A stretch of DNA of 64,000 bases from Dendrobium chrysotoxum (Eukaryota > Streptophyta > Magnoliopsida > Asparagales > Orchidaceae). Where the stretch lies: assembly GCA_019925795.1 (NCBI GenBank), contig CM034311.1:20768231-20832230 (forward strand), read 5' to 3'. Position numbers and translations under genes: made by a program. Under the pieces are notes generated by a model. It saw only the letters and a program-made list of their open reading frames with translations, had not been told where the DNA came from and made no database searches. Of this stretch, positions 11,600 to 22,849 are shown one piece after another. Within the stretch, counting starts at the first letter, position 1; every line of letters starts with the position of its first letter.

Positions 11600-14500
11600 C
11601 AAGGTTTAAAATTGCGTAAATAATCCTCGAGGTGTTTTTTGTCCGTGAGGCGAGGTATAAGCCTCGAGGCGGTGTGAGGCGTAAGCCTCGCGGACGAAGA
11701 CTTACGTAAATGAGAATTTAAGTATTATAGCAGGTAAATAACAGTAAGAGTCCATCATACAATAAAAAGCATCTAAATGAGAAGTGAAATTAGTAGAAAA
11801 TAATAAAATAGATGCAATATATGCATTTCATAGCATAATTCAAAGTACAAAATCACAAATATAAGCATATCAAAATTCCCAAAGTACAAATAAGAAAGAA
11901 CATCTAAAATCCAATCATGTCCCATCACTAAATGGGTCTTCAAGGGAGGCATCTTCATCTCCAATTGTATCTATGAATATCAAATCTTCATCATCTTCAA
12001 TGTTACCAACTTTTCTCTTTCTTGTTCAATAAGAATGATTAGTGTGCTGTTAATTGCATATATTTAAAATATAATAGCACATAAGAAATTGTGAGATACC
12101 TTTATTTGCTTGTTGTGCTGCAGTACTAGCGGATGTGTGTGGTGTGGTACTAGTGGATGTGCCCTTTTGATCTACTTTGCCCCTCAAGACATCCACACTT
12201 AGATCCTCTAGCTGTAGGTCTGATAACGATAAATCTGTCTCATTATCTATGAATCACTCATTATCAGACGCCACATCACACACATCAAAGGATCCTCATC
12301 ATCCTTCAACCCCTTGTTCCTCAACCTCTTATCTCTCAACCTCTTGTTGTGCATAATATACACAAGGGAGTTCATTCTGAGTGTTGAAAGTCGATTTTTA
12401 CTCTTCGTTTGCACTTAACTATATGTGCTCCAGTTTCGCTCACACCCAGAGGAAGAACAAGTGAGGCCCAAAACTCTAACTGTAAAACTCTATAACTCAG
12501 GGGTGGAATCACCAAATTGGATCCACCATTCAACAATTTTCAAGAAGAGAAACGATAATCAGAACATATTAAAGTGTTATGCATGTATTATTACTTTGCA
12601 AAAAATAAGCTTACCTGGAGAGCGTTTGGGCATAATAGATTTTGCTGCTTAGAGACCAAAAAATCCCTTCCTATTCCGAAATAGAACAAGTTCTAAATCT
12701 GCAAGCTCCATAACTGTCTGGTCTGGTATCAACCGCTCCATGCAATGATATAAGCCCAGCTTCACCTCTGGATTTGAGGATTTCCTCTCTGAATACTGAA
12801 ATTGAGGATTGGGATAATACGCCGCTGCATGTAGATGATAGTGTAACTGGACCTCCCATCGAGCATCGATGATATCCCAAATCTCTCCTCCCAAGTTATG
12901 TGCAGTCAACTCCTTTGCCTCATCCATTGCATTATATAAAACCCATGGCTGGTTTCTTCTCGGCATCCACTAATCGTAGCACTTGTACTAAGGGTCTTGT
13001 GCTCAATATGGCATAGGTCACACTTGCCCAAAATTTATCATTCAGAATCAGTCTTCGTATTTCCTTCCCCTCAAGTTTCTTGCCCCAAGCACAATTAAGC
13101 CATTGTGTTGATGTAAACATGGCTTCAAGAGGTTGCCTAACATCCAGCATGCTATGCAATATCAAATAAGATGTGGCAAACTTGTAGGATAAACTTGCAT
13201 TAGAAATTGAAAATGCTTTGCAGTGCACTAATGTAATGACTTACCTAGTGGTAACAGGGCAAATGATTTCCTTCTTCGAGAACTTTCTCATTAATGCTAA
13301 GACCCATGAGTGATTGTAGATAAATTTTGTGATCTTCTTCGCCCTAGAAAGGGCACTCTTGTGTTGAGGTAGATCACCAAGTTCCTCCAATATGAGATCA
13401 ATGCAGTGCGCCGCGCAGGGGGTCCAATAGAGGTGTTTCCTCTTCTCCATCAACATCTGACCAGCTACTTTGTATGCACTAGCATTGTCAGTCACCACCT
13501 GAACAACCAATTGCTCCCTGATCTCCTCAACAACCCCATCTAATAAATTGAAAATAAATCAGCATTTTTAACCTCATCTGAAGCTTCAACTGATCGTAAA
13601 AACGCCATGCCATAGGGATTGTTTACAACGATATTAATCATGCTCCTGCTCTTCATGTCAGACCATCCATCTGACATAATGGTAACACCAGTCTCACTCC
13701 ATGTCCTTTTAATCTCATCAATACTCCGCTCTGTGTTCTGCAACTCCTCCTTCAGAATCCACGTCTGCAACTCGTACATGGAAGGTGCCTTCAACCCTCT
13801 CCCATACAACCCTACAGATCGCAACATATTGAAGTAGGCCGGCGATGTCGCAACATTAAATGGAATGGCATTCTCAAAAAAGAATTTGCCGATATTCATA
13901 CAAACCTGTCGTCGACTCTCGTTGGTACCAGCCGCATGCATCATCTGTGCTTTTCCTATATCCTCTCCTAGATTAATCATATGCTGGTCCATAGGACCCC
14001 GGGCACCTCTATTGTGTATAGTGGAGGAAGAGTCCTTTCAACTCTCGCTCCCGTAGTAAGCACCATGTTCGACCCTTTCATCAAATTGCTCCTGCTGTAA
14101 ATGGTTGGCCGTGGTATTCTTCTTCATGTAAGCAGTAATTTCCTCCTTCACCTTATTCGGTACATTCGCACAAGGTGCTACGTTTTTATGTGAGCTGGAT
14201 AAGTGTTCCTTCATACGGGTAAATTCTCCCTTCACCACCTTATCACAAAAATTACATTTTAAATACACGTATGTCTTCTCGCCGCCTCCTACGTCAACCT
14301 TTACACTGTACGTCCAAGAAGGGTCCCTCCGCAATGACGTATTTGACTTTTTCTTACCCCTAACCACGTTTCCTAATGCACAAATGCAAAATCAAACAAA
14401 AAATCTCAAAAAATTTTAAACCCTAGATTTTTTATAACTTGAAAAATCAAACCTTGAATTAAAATAATACTAAAATCGGTAGTACAGGTGTCGTAGAGAG

Positions 14501-14772
14501 TGGCCAGACACAAGATGCTCACCGGCGTGAGGCGGCGTCGGCGAGAGAGGCGGCGGGAAGGCCAGCCGAGGGAAGCTAGGGCATGCGGACTGCAGCTTGC
14601 GGAACTCCATGAGGTGTGCGCCTCATCTAGTATTGCACAGTTGCGCCTCTGAGGCACGCCTCAGGAGCCATGAAGCGTAAGCCTCACCTAGTCCCAAAAT
14701 TGCTTAAGCAATGAGGCTCTTTGGGTAAAATTGCGCAGAGGCGCACCTCTTATTGCGCAATTTTGAACTATG
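11600..14772 (-). mobile_element. hAT transposon inside RTE copy A
   Basis: A 3,173-bp element bounded by a perfect 8-bp target duplication CTTATGTT (11592-11599 and 14773-14780), diagnostic of hAT elements. The ends are inverted repeats of 20 bases with 16 matches: CAAGGTTTAAAATTGCGTAA against CATAGTTCAAAATTGCGCAA read from the right. Both subterminal regions carry clustered AGGCGTAAGCCTC-type motifs (11635-11705 and 14590-14760), which fits transposase-binding repeats. A degenerate transposase gene runs on the minus strand. Removing the element restores the RTE sequence. Confidence 0.93.
12425..14367 (-). pseudogene. hAT transposase, BED zinc finger/DUF659 type
   Basis: Begins near 14367 with a BED-type zinc finger (C38, C41, H55, H60 of the first frame). 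One in-frame TGA at 14038-14040 separates it from a DUF659-like core (13992-13540, including TIMSDGWSD). A frameshift leads to 13510-13241 (VVTDNASAYKVAG, CAAHCIDLILEEL). A GTAAGT donor-like site follows directly and FATSYLILHSML resumes at about 13170, which looks like an intron, although the acceptor would be off by one base. A further frameshift gives 12966-12649 with the WDIIDARWEVQLH-type segment. The C-terminal dimerisation domain (WW-FGD, then CSSSGCERNWS) is read on the minus strand at about 12540-12425 with a TAG inside it. Domain order is complete for the family, but there are at least two stops and two frameshifts, so no functional enzyme is expected. Confidence 0.88.
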
Positions 14773-15748
14773 CTTATGTTCAAACAAAAGGTGGTTTGAC
14801 CAAGTATTTTCCTATTTCGGTTGGATTATATCAAGGATCAGCCTTAAGCCCATATCTTTTTGCTTTAGTCATGGATGTTCTCAAAAGACATTTGCAAGAG
14901 GATGTACCTTGGTGTATGCTTTTTGCTGATGATATTCTTCTTGTTGATAAGACTAGAGAGGGAGTTGAAGGTAAACTTGAATTATGGAGGTCAACTTTAG
15001 AGTCTAAAGGTTTTTGCTTGAGTAGATAAAAATTTGAATATATAGAGTGCAATTTTAGTAGTAATAGACCTAGTGAGAGGATTGTGACTTTGGAAGATCA
15101 AGTTATTAATAAGAGTATACATTTTAGATATCTTGGATCTATTGTTCAGAGTGATGGTGAAATAGATAGGGATATTATCAGTAGAATTCCAGTTGGATGG
15201 TTGAAGTAGAGGAATTCATCGGGCTTGTTGTGTGATAGAAAAGTCCCCCTCAAACTTAAAGGAAAATTCTATAAGATGGTAGTGAAACCTGCAATGCTTT
15301 ATGATGCCGAATGTTAGTCATAAAAAGAGAAGTATAATACTAAGTTAAGTGTTGCAGAGTTGAGGATGCTCAGGTGGATGAGTGGCTTTACCCTTAGAGA
15401 TAGGATACGAAATGAACATAAACGTAAAAAGGTTGGAATAGTGCCAGTGGAAGATAAGATTAGAGAGAATGGTCTTAGATGGTTTGGTCACATAAAACGG
15501 CGGCCTTCCGATGACCCGGTTAGAAAAGCAGAGGTATTATATTTGACTTATGTTAAGAAAGGTAGAGGTAGACCTAAAAAGACTTGGTTAGAAAATATTA
15601 GAAATGATCTTTCTTTATTAGATTAAAATGGGAATTTGACTTTTAACATGACACAATAAAGAAAAAGGATTCATGTAGTTGACCCCACATAGTGGGATAA
15701 AGGCTTGATTTTGTTGTTGTTGTTGTTGTTGTATGTAGAATTCTTAAG

Positions 15749-16263
15749 CAAAAACACATGCTAATTTAATATTGTAAGAGAAGTGATACGTCATCAAAAA
15801 TAGCCTTAATCAAGCACGAATCTAGATGTAAATATGAGATTGTGACTTCAAAAATTAAAATGGGGATCATCTAATCTCCGATTTCAACAAACTTATAGTC
15901 GAATTGAACCTCTCGAAAATACGAACCAAACAACACCAAATTCGACTCAATCTGAGCCCAAATGGGTCCAAATCATAAACTCAAAGCACTTTTGGAAGGT
16001 TTCAAGCCATAATTTAGATTACCAAACGAATTCTAAACGCGACATGCTTATAGTCGAATCGAGCGGCTCGACGAGAAGAATACAACGAGCCCAATATCAC
16101 CAAATTCTGATATCATTAAGACATTCAAATGCAAAGTAAACGATCCATGATCAAGGTGATCAATATCGATCGTCCATTCAAACCACTCCTATCTTAACCT
16201 TGATCCTCTTCATATTTATAGGCCATGCCACTCCAAAAAAACTATAAATAGACCCCCATTCTT
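15749..16263. other. Upstream part of gypsy LTR, outside the palindrome
   Basis: No coding frame. ACTATAAATAGACCC near 16243-16257 is a good TATA box just upstream of the minisatellite-bearing R/U5-like segment, so this probably is the U3 region of the left LTR. Its 5' end was not located. It has no counterpart beyond the right arm: the inverted repeat stops just after this TATA box. Confidence 0.4.
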
Positions 16264-16319
16264 CACATGGAGGAGAAGAAAGGAGGAAGAGAAGAGAAGA
16301 ATTTGGGAGCTTACTTCCC

Positions 16320-16670
16320 GCCGACCACCGCCACAATTTCATCCGTTCGTCGACCACCGCCAAAGCTCTTCCCGACCACCGCCGGACTTCCGCTTGTTTA
16401 ATGACCACCGTCGAACTTTCGCTTGTTCGTTGACCACCGCTGGACTTCCGCCTGTTCATCGACCACCGCTAGACTTCCGCCCGTTCATCGACCACCGCTG
16501 GAGTTCTTCCCGACCACCGACGTACTTTTCCTTGTTTGTCGACCACCATCGGACTTTCGCCCGTCCAACAACCACCACCGGAGTTCTTCACGACCACTGT
16601 CGAACTTCCGCTCGTTCGTCGACCATCGCCGAATTTTTGCCTGTTCGTTGACTAACGCCAGACTTTTGTC
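16320..16670 (+). repeat. LTR minisatellite, left arm
   Basis: About eleven or twelve imperfect units of about 30 bp around CGACCACCGCCGGACTTCCG and CCCGTTCATCGACCACCGCT. It lies in the 5' part of the gypsy LTR, just after its TATA box. The inverted counterpart is at 24715-25110 and a short run recurs at 25985-26140. The translated frames here (FVDHRWTSACSSTT and similar) are repeat artefacts. Confidence 0.85.
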
Positions 16671-16940
16671 TGATTCTCCAATCTATTATAATTCTATCAT
16701 CTCCAAGTAAATGGGCGAACCAAGCTTTGTAATACATTCAAATTTAATAGAATTTTCTCATTTGAGCCAAACCCCGTTATTTTTCCCTTTCTGGGTTTTC
16801 TATATAAAAAAACTTCTAGTGTTTTCTCTCTCTCAATTATTTGTTAGTGTGTCAGATATACGTACATTGCTAAGACGCTTTATTCTCTTACTCTATTAAT
16901 GCGTATATTCTCGCCCCTAACAATTTGGCACCGTCTGTGG
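16671..16940 (+). repeat. Gypsy LTR 3' end and primer-binding-site-like sequence
   Basis: The LTR U5 region ends in ATATTCTCGCCCCTAACA at 16922 (canonical CA end). Two bases later comes TTTGGCACCGTCTGTGG, which resembles the TGGCGCC-type primer site of plant Ty3/gypsy elements. The same junction is found in reverse at about 24440-24475 in the right arm. A third LTR end lies at about 26388. Confidence 0.65.
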
Positions 16941-17099
16941 AAAACTATTCCGAATACTTCTTCTTCAATGGATGATCGAAGTAATACCAACAACAAATTC
17001 TCTTGCTCTAACATGCATCAAACTAGATTTCCATCTAGCAATTATGGACATCGTAATTACTCAAGAGAAGGGCCTTATTCCTAGAAAACTCTAATTCAT

Positions 17100-18475
17100 A
17101 GGATGGAGGAACAACAGGCACGAATCTTACAAATATTGGAGGAGGCATGCCAATAAAGGATGTCGTCTCAAAATGAAGAAGCTCCTCTCCCACATCCTCA
17201 TCAGAATAATCTGTGTGGGCAATTCAAAAATGCTCATCGTCAAGCTAATGCTCCTCCTCTAGAATATAATCTAGATATAAATGATGCTGCAAGTTCAACA
17301 CATCCTCCACCAAGAGCTCATCAGATGCAAAATCTTCAACCCGCTCTAGATACTCGCGCAGTCATACGAGATGAATTATGACGTCTTGTCCGAGAAGAAT
17401 TCCCAATAAGTGATATGAATCATTTTAATCTCTAGTGAAGTTTTTAAAAATATTCTCTACTTACATACAAAATTCTCCTACACCCTATTCCAACAGGGTT
17501 CAAACTACAAACCATTGATCTTTATGATGGATCATCTGATCCCTATGAACACGTTGATCATTATAAAACAATGCATATACAACGAACTTTGATATGCTTC
17601 TTTACCAAGTTTTCCTAGCTACCCTCAAGGGTCAAGCTCGCACCTGGTTCTACGATCTCCCTAGAAATACAATCCATAATTTTGCTCATCCTACAAGGCA
17701 CTTTGTCGAACAGTTTATTATAAATCGAAGAATTATTAAAGATTAATCGCATCTGTTTGGAATCCGTCAAAATGAGGAAGAATCTTTAAAAGGCTATTTT
17801 CAAAGATTGTCTTTTGAAGCTCGAATAATCTCAGGAGTGGATCCTGAGCTACTACGAGGTATTTTTCTTGGAGGACTACACCCTGGATCATTTACTTTTC
17901 GTTGATGCGAGAGATCGTTTGTTTTTATGCTGACCTAATTCACAGAGTGGAGGCTCAAATTACTACTGATGAGGTTATTAATGCTCATTAAAAATAATTT
18001 AAATAGCCTTCTAATAAAAGAAAGAACAGACACAAAGCTGGAGCCGAAGCCCAAAAATATCAAAAGATGAATTAAGATCTTCCATATAGACCCCCTCATC
18101 AAAATCGAGATTATAAACAAAAAAAGAGTACGCTTCATTGAATACAACTCATCTTAATATTCTCATGGCTATCCAGAATTAGCAAAATATTAAATGGCTC
18201 AATCCACTGAAGCCAAATACTCGAAATCAAGATTATTATTGTCACTTTCATCGAAGCCGCAGACATACGACTGAAGCATGTCGACAATTGAAAGAAGAAA
18301 TTGAAAGGTTGATTCAACAAAGATATCTCCATCAATTCATTTAAAACCCACCCGCTCAAAATGAGGCTAATCTTGCTGAGGGGCATAATCAACAGTAGCA
18401 AAGGCAGCAGAATGCAAACGGCCAAATAGTTGGAGAAATTGAAACTTTTGCGGGAGGACCCCTAACATCTTCTCA
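17100..18475 (+). pseudogene. Ty3/gypsy gag fragment, left arm
   Basis: A degenerate retrotransposon gag. At about 17610-17900 the frames contain FLATLKGQARTWFYDLP, then HFVEQFIINRR, then NEEESLKGYFQRLSFEAR and PELLRGIFLGGLHP, the conserved spacing of the plant retrotransposon gag domain. An N-terminal frame 17160-17381 (MSSQNEEAPLPHPHQNN) precedes it. Several stops break the frame. It begins about 170 bp after the primer-site-like sequence, as expected for an element 5' end, and is cut off where it meets the F-box pseudogene at about 18480-18530. No pol follows. Confidence 0.75.
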
Positions 18476-18535
18476 AGTTTTATTCACCACCCTGGAGGAA
18501 CCGAATTTAAAGAAGGCATGTGATGGCTATAATTT

Positions 18536-19880
18536 CTACTTAGGTAAGGTAAAATGAAGCTCGGGAGGCATGAACCAGGAGGGTGGTGGCCAAATAATTT
18601 GTTGATCAGAATCCGGAGGTAAAAATCTCTCTATAGTCCCATTCTTGATGTCATAAACACCAACATCCCATGCCTTCCTTTGCTAAAGCAAATCACATTA
18701 TTCATGAGAATCATCAGTGAAATAAACACAATTCGGCCTCAGTTCAGAATTCTCTGAAACAGAACCAACCAACGTATGATTACAGCCAATAAATAATGAA
18801 TAATTTCCCAAATTTTGTATTTTAACCAAGCAGGATTGAGGATCATATCTTTGGAGCAGCCCTCCTGATTTGAATCTCATTATCTCGATCTGTCGTGTTT
18901 CAATGCCAACAATTGGACTATTGTACTCATCTTCTCGATTGTCATAAACAAAGACATCACGACACCTGGTACCTTTGGCCATGTAAGACCTTGATGTCCT
19001 CCATATTTGAAGCAACTCACCATCCAAGAAAAAAAGATATTTGACCAAATGACGTTTATTTCTTATTTGGAGATCCAAAGATGTGGTAAATATCTTGGGT
19101 GATGGCGTTGAACGATATGAAGATTTAAAGAAGATAGTGAGGTTGAAATCGATGGTTCCATCGCATGCCACAACGTAGAGGCTTTGATCCTCTTGGCGGT
19201 AGAAGACATCCATGAAAGACCCAAACAATTAAACTTTCGGAAGAGGGACCCAATAAGGAAGTCCAGATCGAGCCAAAGCCATGCAAGCATCCTCGTAATT
19301 AAAGTCGTAAAAGGCGACGACCACGCCATTGGGTGGAGCGTCGGTTATGATTACCCTCCGAATAAACGTGTCGCGAAAGATATTTGTCGGATATGAAAAT
19401 CGGTTCCTGTAGTTGATGAACTCCAAAACAGCGCCGTCAGAGCCATCGAAGATGGCTTTATTGTCGGTGGGGATGGTAAGAAGGGATGGGAGGCGGAACT
19501 CCTTGCGGGTGAGAGGGTTCAAAATGTGGGGCTCAAACATTAGGTCGTGTAACCAACAAGCTACCTTTGAGAGAGGATCCGATGCAGCGCCGTTTGACCA
19601 TCTCATGCAGAAAAGATATGATTCCCTTGTCTAATCTGTTTATGATTTGGAATGACAAATAGTCGGCTTCCTTTCTATGTTTGTTAGGAAGGAGCATCCA
19701 CGACATGGAGTTATCCACATGTACTATGAGGTTTGACGGCAGTAGTGGATAACCCCTCAACGGTCAGTGACTACAGACGGCAGAAACGCGAACTTTATCT
19801 GCTATGTGGAGTCGCTCGACTACCATTAGTAGGAGCTCAAGCAGGAGAGTCGACCACTTTGGCAGCATCAAAGACGACAT
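18536..19880 (-). pseudogene. F-box/DUF295 protein pseudogene, left arm
   Basis: A member of the plant F-box family with a C-terminal DUF295 (beta-propeller-like, SKIP23/KIB-type) domain, usually a substrate receptor of SCF ubiquitin ligases. The start at 19880 begins MSSLMLPKWSTLL and enters an F-box (LLLMVVERLHIADKVRVSAVC). The frame is then broken near 19770. The DUF295 part runs 19606-18698 with ILNPLTRKEFRLPSL, VVVAFYDFNYEDACMALA and DQSLYVVACDG, interrupted by one TAA at 19229-19231 where the right-arm copy has CAA. After CVYFTDDSHE there are two in-frame stops before a recognisable C terminus (DVGVYDIKNGTIERF, then IIWPPPSWFMPP) ending at 18536. Transcription would run outward from the palindrome centre. 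It is not expected to be functional. Confidence 0.82.
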
Positions 19881-19932
19881 GTCTTTATTTCCCTCTCTCT
19901 GTTATAAAATTTATGGGACTTCTACTAGACCT

Positions 19933-19934
<2 letters not shown>

Positions 19935-20000
<66 letters not shown>
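19935..20000. repeat. (TA)n microsatellite
   Basis: A pure TA run of about 66 bp within the roughly 345-bp left-arm-only segment (about 19885-20230) that is missing at the equivalent place in the right arm (about 21484). Confidence 0.95.
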
Positions 20001-20005
<5 letters not shown>

Positions 20006-20240
20006 GCAGATATCTGCAAGATTTTTTCCATATATGAAATAATGTCGGCTATTTAATTCAAAATTGTCCATATATAGAAATTAGAAAGTCATTTTCTTTA
20101 ATTATTAAAAATATTTTTTATAATTCTCTACCCTTTAAATATCATGGAATTTGTAAACTGTATTGACTATAATTGATGACGGCATGTTTTACCTTAATGA
20201 TTTTTTTCTTTTCTGATTTAAGCTAAATATTTTTTTTTAT

Positions 20241-20738
20241 TTATGAACTTCTACCGGAGCAAAATATTCGGGCTGCTCGGCGTGAGGTGTCGGGTATGCT
20301 AGCTTGGCTGCAATAGGGAGGAGAAAGTGTAAAGTCGGCAGAAGGTGGATGCCTGGAGTTTGGTGGCTTGGGATTGGATAGGTAATAATCATGCATGGGA
20401 GAGCTGCGGTAGGGGTTGAGGTTCGGCACTGGAGCAGGCATCATAGTGCCCGGAAGAAATGGAGGGATTTGGGGTTGGAACAACGGTTGGAAGAGGAGAT
20501 TGGCTTTGTCTGTGACAATCGACATAGTGAAGGGTTGCGACAAGGAGTAGATGTAGAGGCTATTCGAGGATGTTGGATCAGGAGATTGCCTTTGTTCGAC
20601 TAGGGGATTCAGCTGGCTGTGGGTTAAGTTGAGGTCGCATTGTAGGAGGGGAAAACCGGGAGTGAGGAAGCGTCGAGAGTGCGGGAGAATAGCGAAACAA
20701 AGCCTCTCACCTTGTTCTTGATTTAACGATGCAGGCAA
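20241..20738 (-). pseudogene. Proline-rich leader upstream of left F-box pseudogene
   Basis: An open frame (165 codons) whose translation (QPQIPPFLPGTMMPAP, NPYRSSPMHDYYLSNPKPP) is repeated in the right arm at 20970-21480. It lies just upstream of the F-box ATG and may be a 5' exon, leader or upstream gene relic. The domain is not recognised. In this arm it is separated from the F-box start by the extra 345 bp. Confidence 0.35.
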
Positions 20739-20739
20739 A

Positions 20740-22845
20740 TTGCAAAGATCATGGGGTTGTGCAAAGAGGATGAGCGAAGTGGTCGTGGAGACGTGCGTAG
20801 AACACGTTGTCGGACCTCCGAACTCATGTGAAGCACGTCGTGGCCTTGTACCTACCTATTCGACACCACGATGTGCTCCACATGAGTTCAGAGGTCCGAC
20901 GACGTATTCTACGCACGTCTCCACGACCACTTCGCTCATCCTCTTCGCACGACCCCACAATCTTTGTGATCTGCCCGCGTCGTTAAATCAAGAACAAGGT
21001 GAGAGGCTTTGTTTCTCTATTCTCACTCACTCTCGACGCTTTCTCACTCCCGATTTTTCCCTCCTACAATGCGACCTCAACTTACCCCACAGCCAGTCGA
21101 ATCCCCTAGCCAAACAAAGCCAATCTCCTGATCCGACATCCTCGAATAGCCTCTACATCTACTCCTTGTCGCAACCCTTCACTATGCCGATTGTCACAGA
21201 TGAAGTCAATCTCCTCTTCCAACCGCTGTTCCAACCCCAAATCCCTCCATTTCTTCCGGTCACTATGGTGCCTGCTCCAGTGCCGAACCTCAACCCCTAC
21301 CGCAACTCTCCCATGCACGATTATTACCTGTCCAATCCCAAGCCACCAAACTTCAGGCATCCACCTTCTGCAACTTTACACTTCCTCCTTCCTACTGCAA
21401 CCGAGCTAGCATACCCGACACCTCTTCACGCCGAGCAGCCCGAACATTCTGCTCCAGTAGAAGTTCATAAATCAACAAAAAAAATGTCATCTTTGATGCT
21501 GCCAAAGTGGTCGACTCTCCTGCCTGAGCTCTTACTAATGGTAGTCGAGCGACTCCACATAGCAGATAGAGCTCGCGTTTCTGCCGTTTGCAGTCACTGG
21601 GCTTAGATTCTCGGACGACCGTTGAGGGGTTACCCACCACCACCGCCAAACCTCATAATACATGTGGATAACTCCATGTCGTGGATGCTCCTTCCCAACA
21701 AACACTGAGAGGAAGCCGACTATTTGTCATTCCAGATCATAAACAGATTAGACAAGGGAATCATATCTTTTCTGCATGAGATGGTCAGACGGCGCTGCAT
21801 CGGATCCTCTCCCGAAGGTAGCTTGTTGGTTACATGACCTAGTGCTTGAACCCGCATTTTGAACCCTCTCATCTGCAAGGAGTTCCGCCTCCCATCCCTT
21901 CTCACCATCCCCACCGATAATAAAGCCATCTTCGATGGCTCTAACGGCGCTGTTTTGGAGTTCGTCAACTACAAGAACTGATTTTTATATCTGACAAACA
22001 TCTTCTGCAACACGTTTATTTGGAGGGTAATCATAACCGACGATCCACCCAATGGCGTGGTCGTCGCCTTTTATGGCTTTAATTACGAGGATGCTTGCAT
22101 GGCTTTGGCCCTATCTGGAGTTCCTTATTGGGTCCCTCTTCCGAAAGTTCAATTGTTTGGGTCTTTCATGGACGACGCCTACCGCCAAGAGGATCAAAGC
22201 CTCTATGTTGTGGCATGTGATGGAACCATCGATTTCAACCTCACTAACTTCTTCAAATCTTCATATCGTCCAACGCCAACACCCAAGATATTTACCACAT
22301 CTTTGGATCTCCAAATAAGAAATATACGTCATTTGGTCAAATATTTTTTTTTCTTGGATAGTGAGTTGCTTCAAATCTGGAGGACATCAAGGTCTTATAT
22401 GGCCAAAGGTACCAGGTGTCGCGATATCTTTGTTTATGACAATCGGGAAGATGAGTACAATAGTCCAATTGTTGGCATTGAAACACGACAAATTGAGATA
22501 ATGAGATTCAAATTTGGAGGACTGCTCCAAAGATATGATCCTCAATCCTGCTGGGTTAAAGTGCAAGACTTGGAAAATTATTCATTATTTATTGGCTATA
22601 ACTATATGTTGGTTGGTTCTATTTTAGAAAATTCTGAACTGAGGTCGAATTGTGTTTATTTCACTAATGATTCTCATGGATAATGTGATTTGGTTTAACA
22701 AAGGAAGGCATGGGATGTTGGTGTTTATGACATCAAGAATGAGACTATAGAGAGATTTTTACCTCCGGATTCTGATCAACAAGTCATTTGGCCACCACCC
22801 TCCTGGTTCATGCCTCCCGGGCTTCATTTTACCTTACCCAAGTAG
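20740..22845 (+). pseudogene. F-box/DUF295 protein pseudogene with leader, right arm
   Basis: The inverted copy of the left-arm gene. A continuous frame 20740-21606 crosses the palindrome centre, the proline-rich leader and the F-box (start at 21484, LLPELLLMVVERLHIADRARVSAVCSHW) and stops at a TAG at 21604-21606. The next part (21610-22045) is frame-broken. The DUF295 body is open from 22057 to 22683 (VVAFYGFNYEDACMALALSG, DQSLYVVACDG, ESNSPIVG-like region, CVYFTNDSHG). Two stops (TAA, TAA) follow at the same positions as the left copy's two stops, then DVGVYDIKNETIERFLPP and the PPPSWFMPP end at 22845. The shared double stop means the parent was already truncated or damaged before the inverted duplication. 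Confidence 0.82.
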
Positions 22846-22849
22846 AAAT

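Larger units (their letters stand above)
11227..15748 (+). mobile_element. RTE-type LINE copy A with target duplication, interrupted by hAT
   Basis: A 5'-truncated RTE non-LTR retrotransposon. Its body is 11243-11599 plus 14781-15732 and matches copy C from about 56049 to its 3' end. It ends in the family tail GGGATAAAGGCTTGATTTTG followed by (TTG)n. Both flanks carry the same 16 bases ATGTAGAATTCTTAAG (11227-11242 and 15733-15748), the duplication made by target-primed insertion. The reverse-transcriptase frame survives in pieces (11291-11623, 14721-15029 with the FADD motif, 15360-15626) and is broken by several stops. The hAT element at 11600-14772 landed in it later. Confidence 0.92.

Noticed and set aside
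15360..15626. Separate small gene
   Set aside because: It is the C-terminal piece of the RTE copy A reverse transcriptase and aligns with residues near the end of the copy C protein.
16394..16710. Plus-strand frames rich in DHRRTSARSST repeats
   Set aside because: They are translations of the ~30-bp LTR minisatellite, open in several frames at once.
19733..20056. Plus-strand frames with long IYIYIY runs (also 42284-42583)
   Set aside because: These are the translated (TA)n microsatellites.
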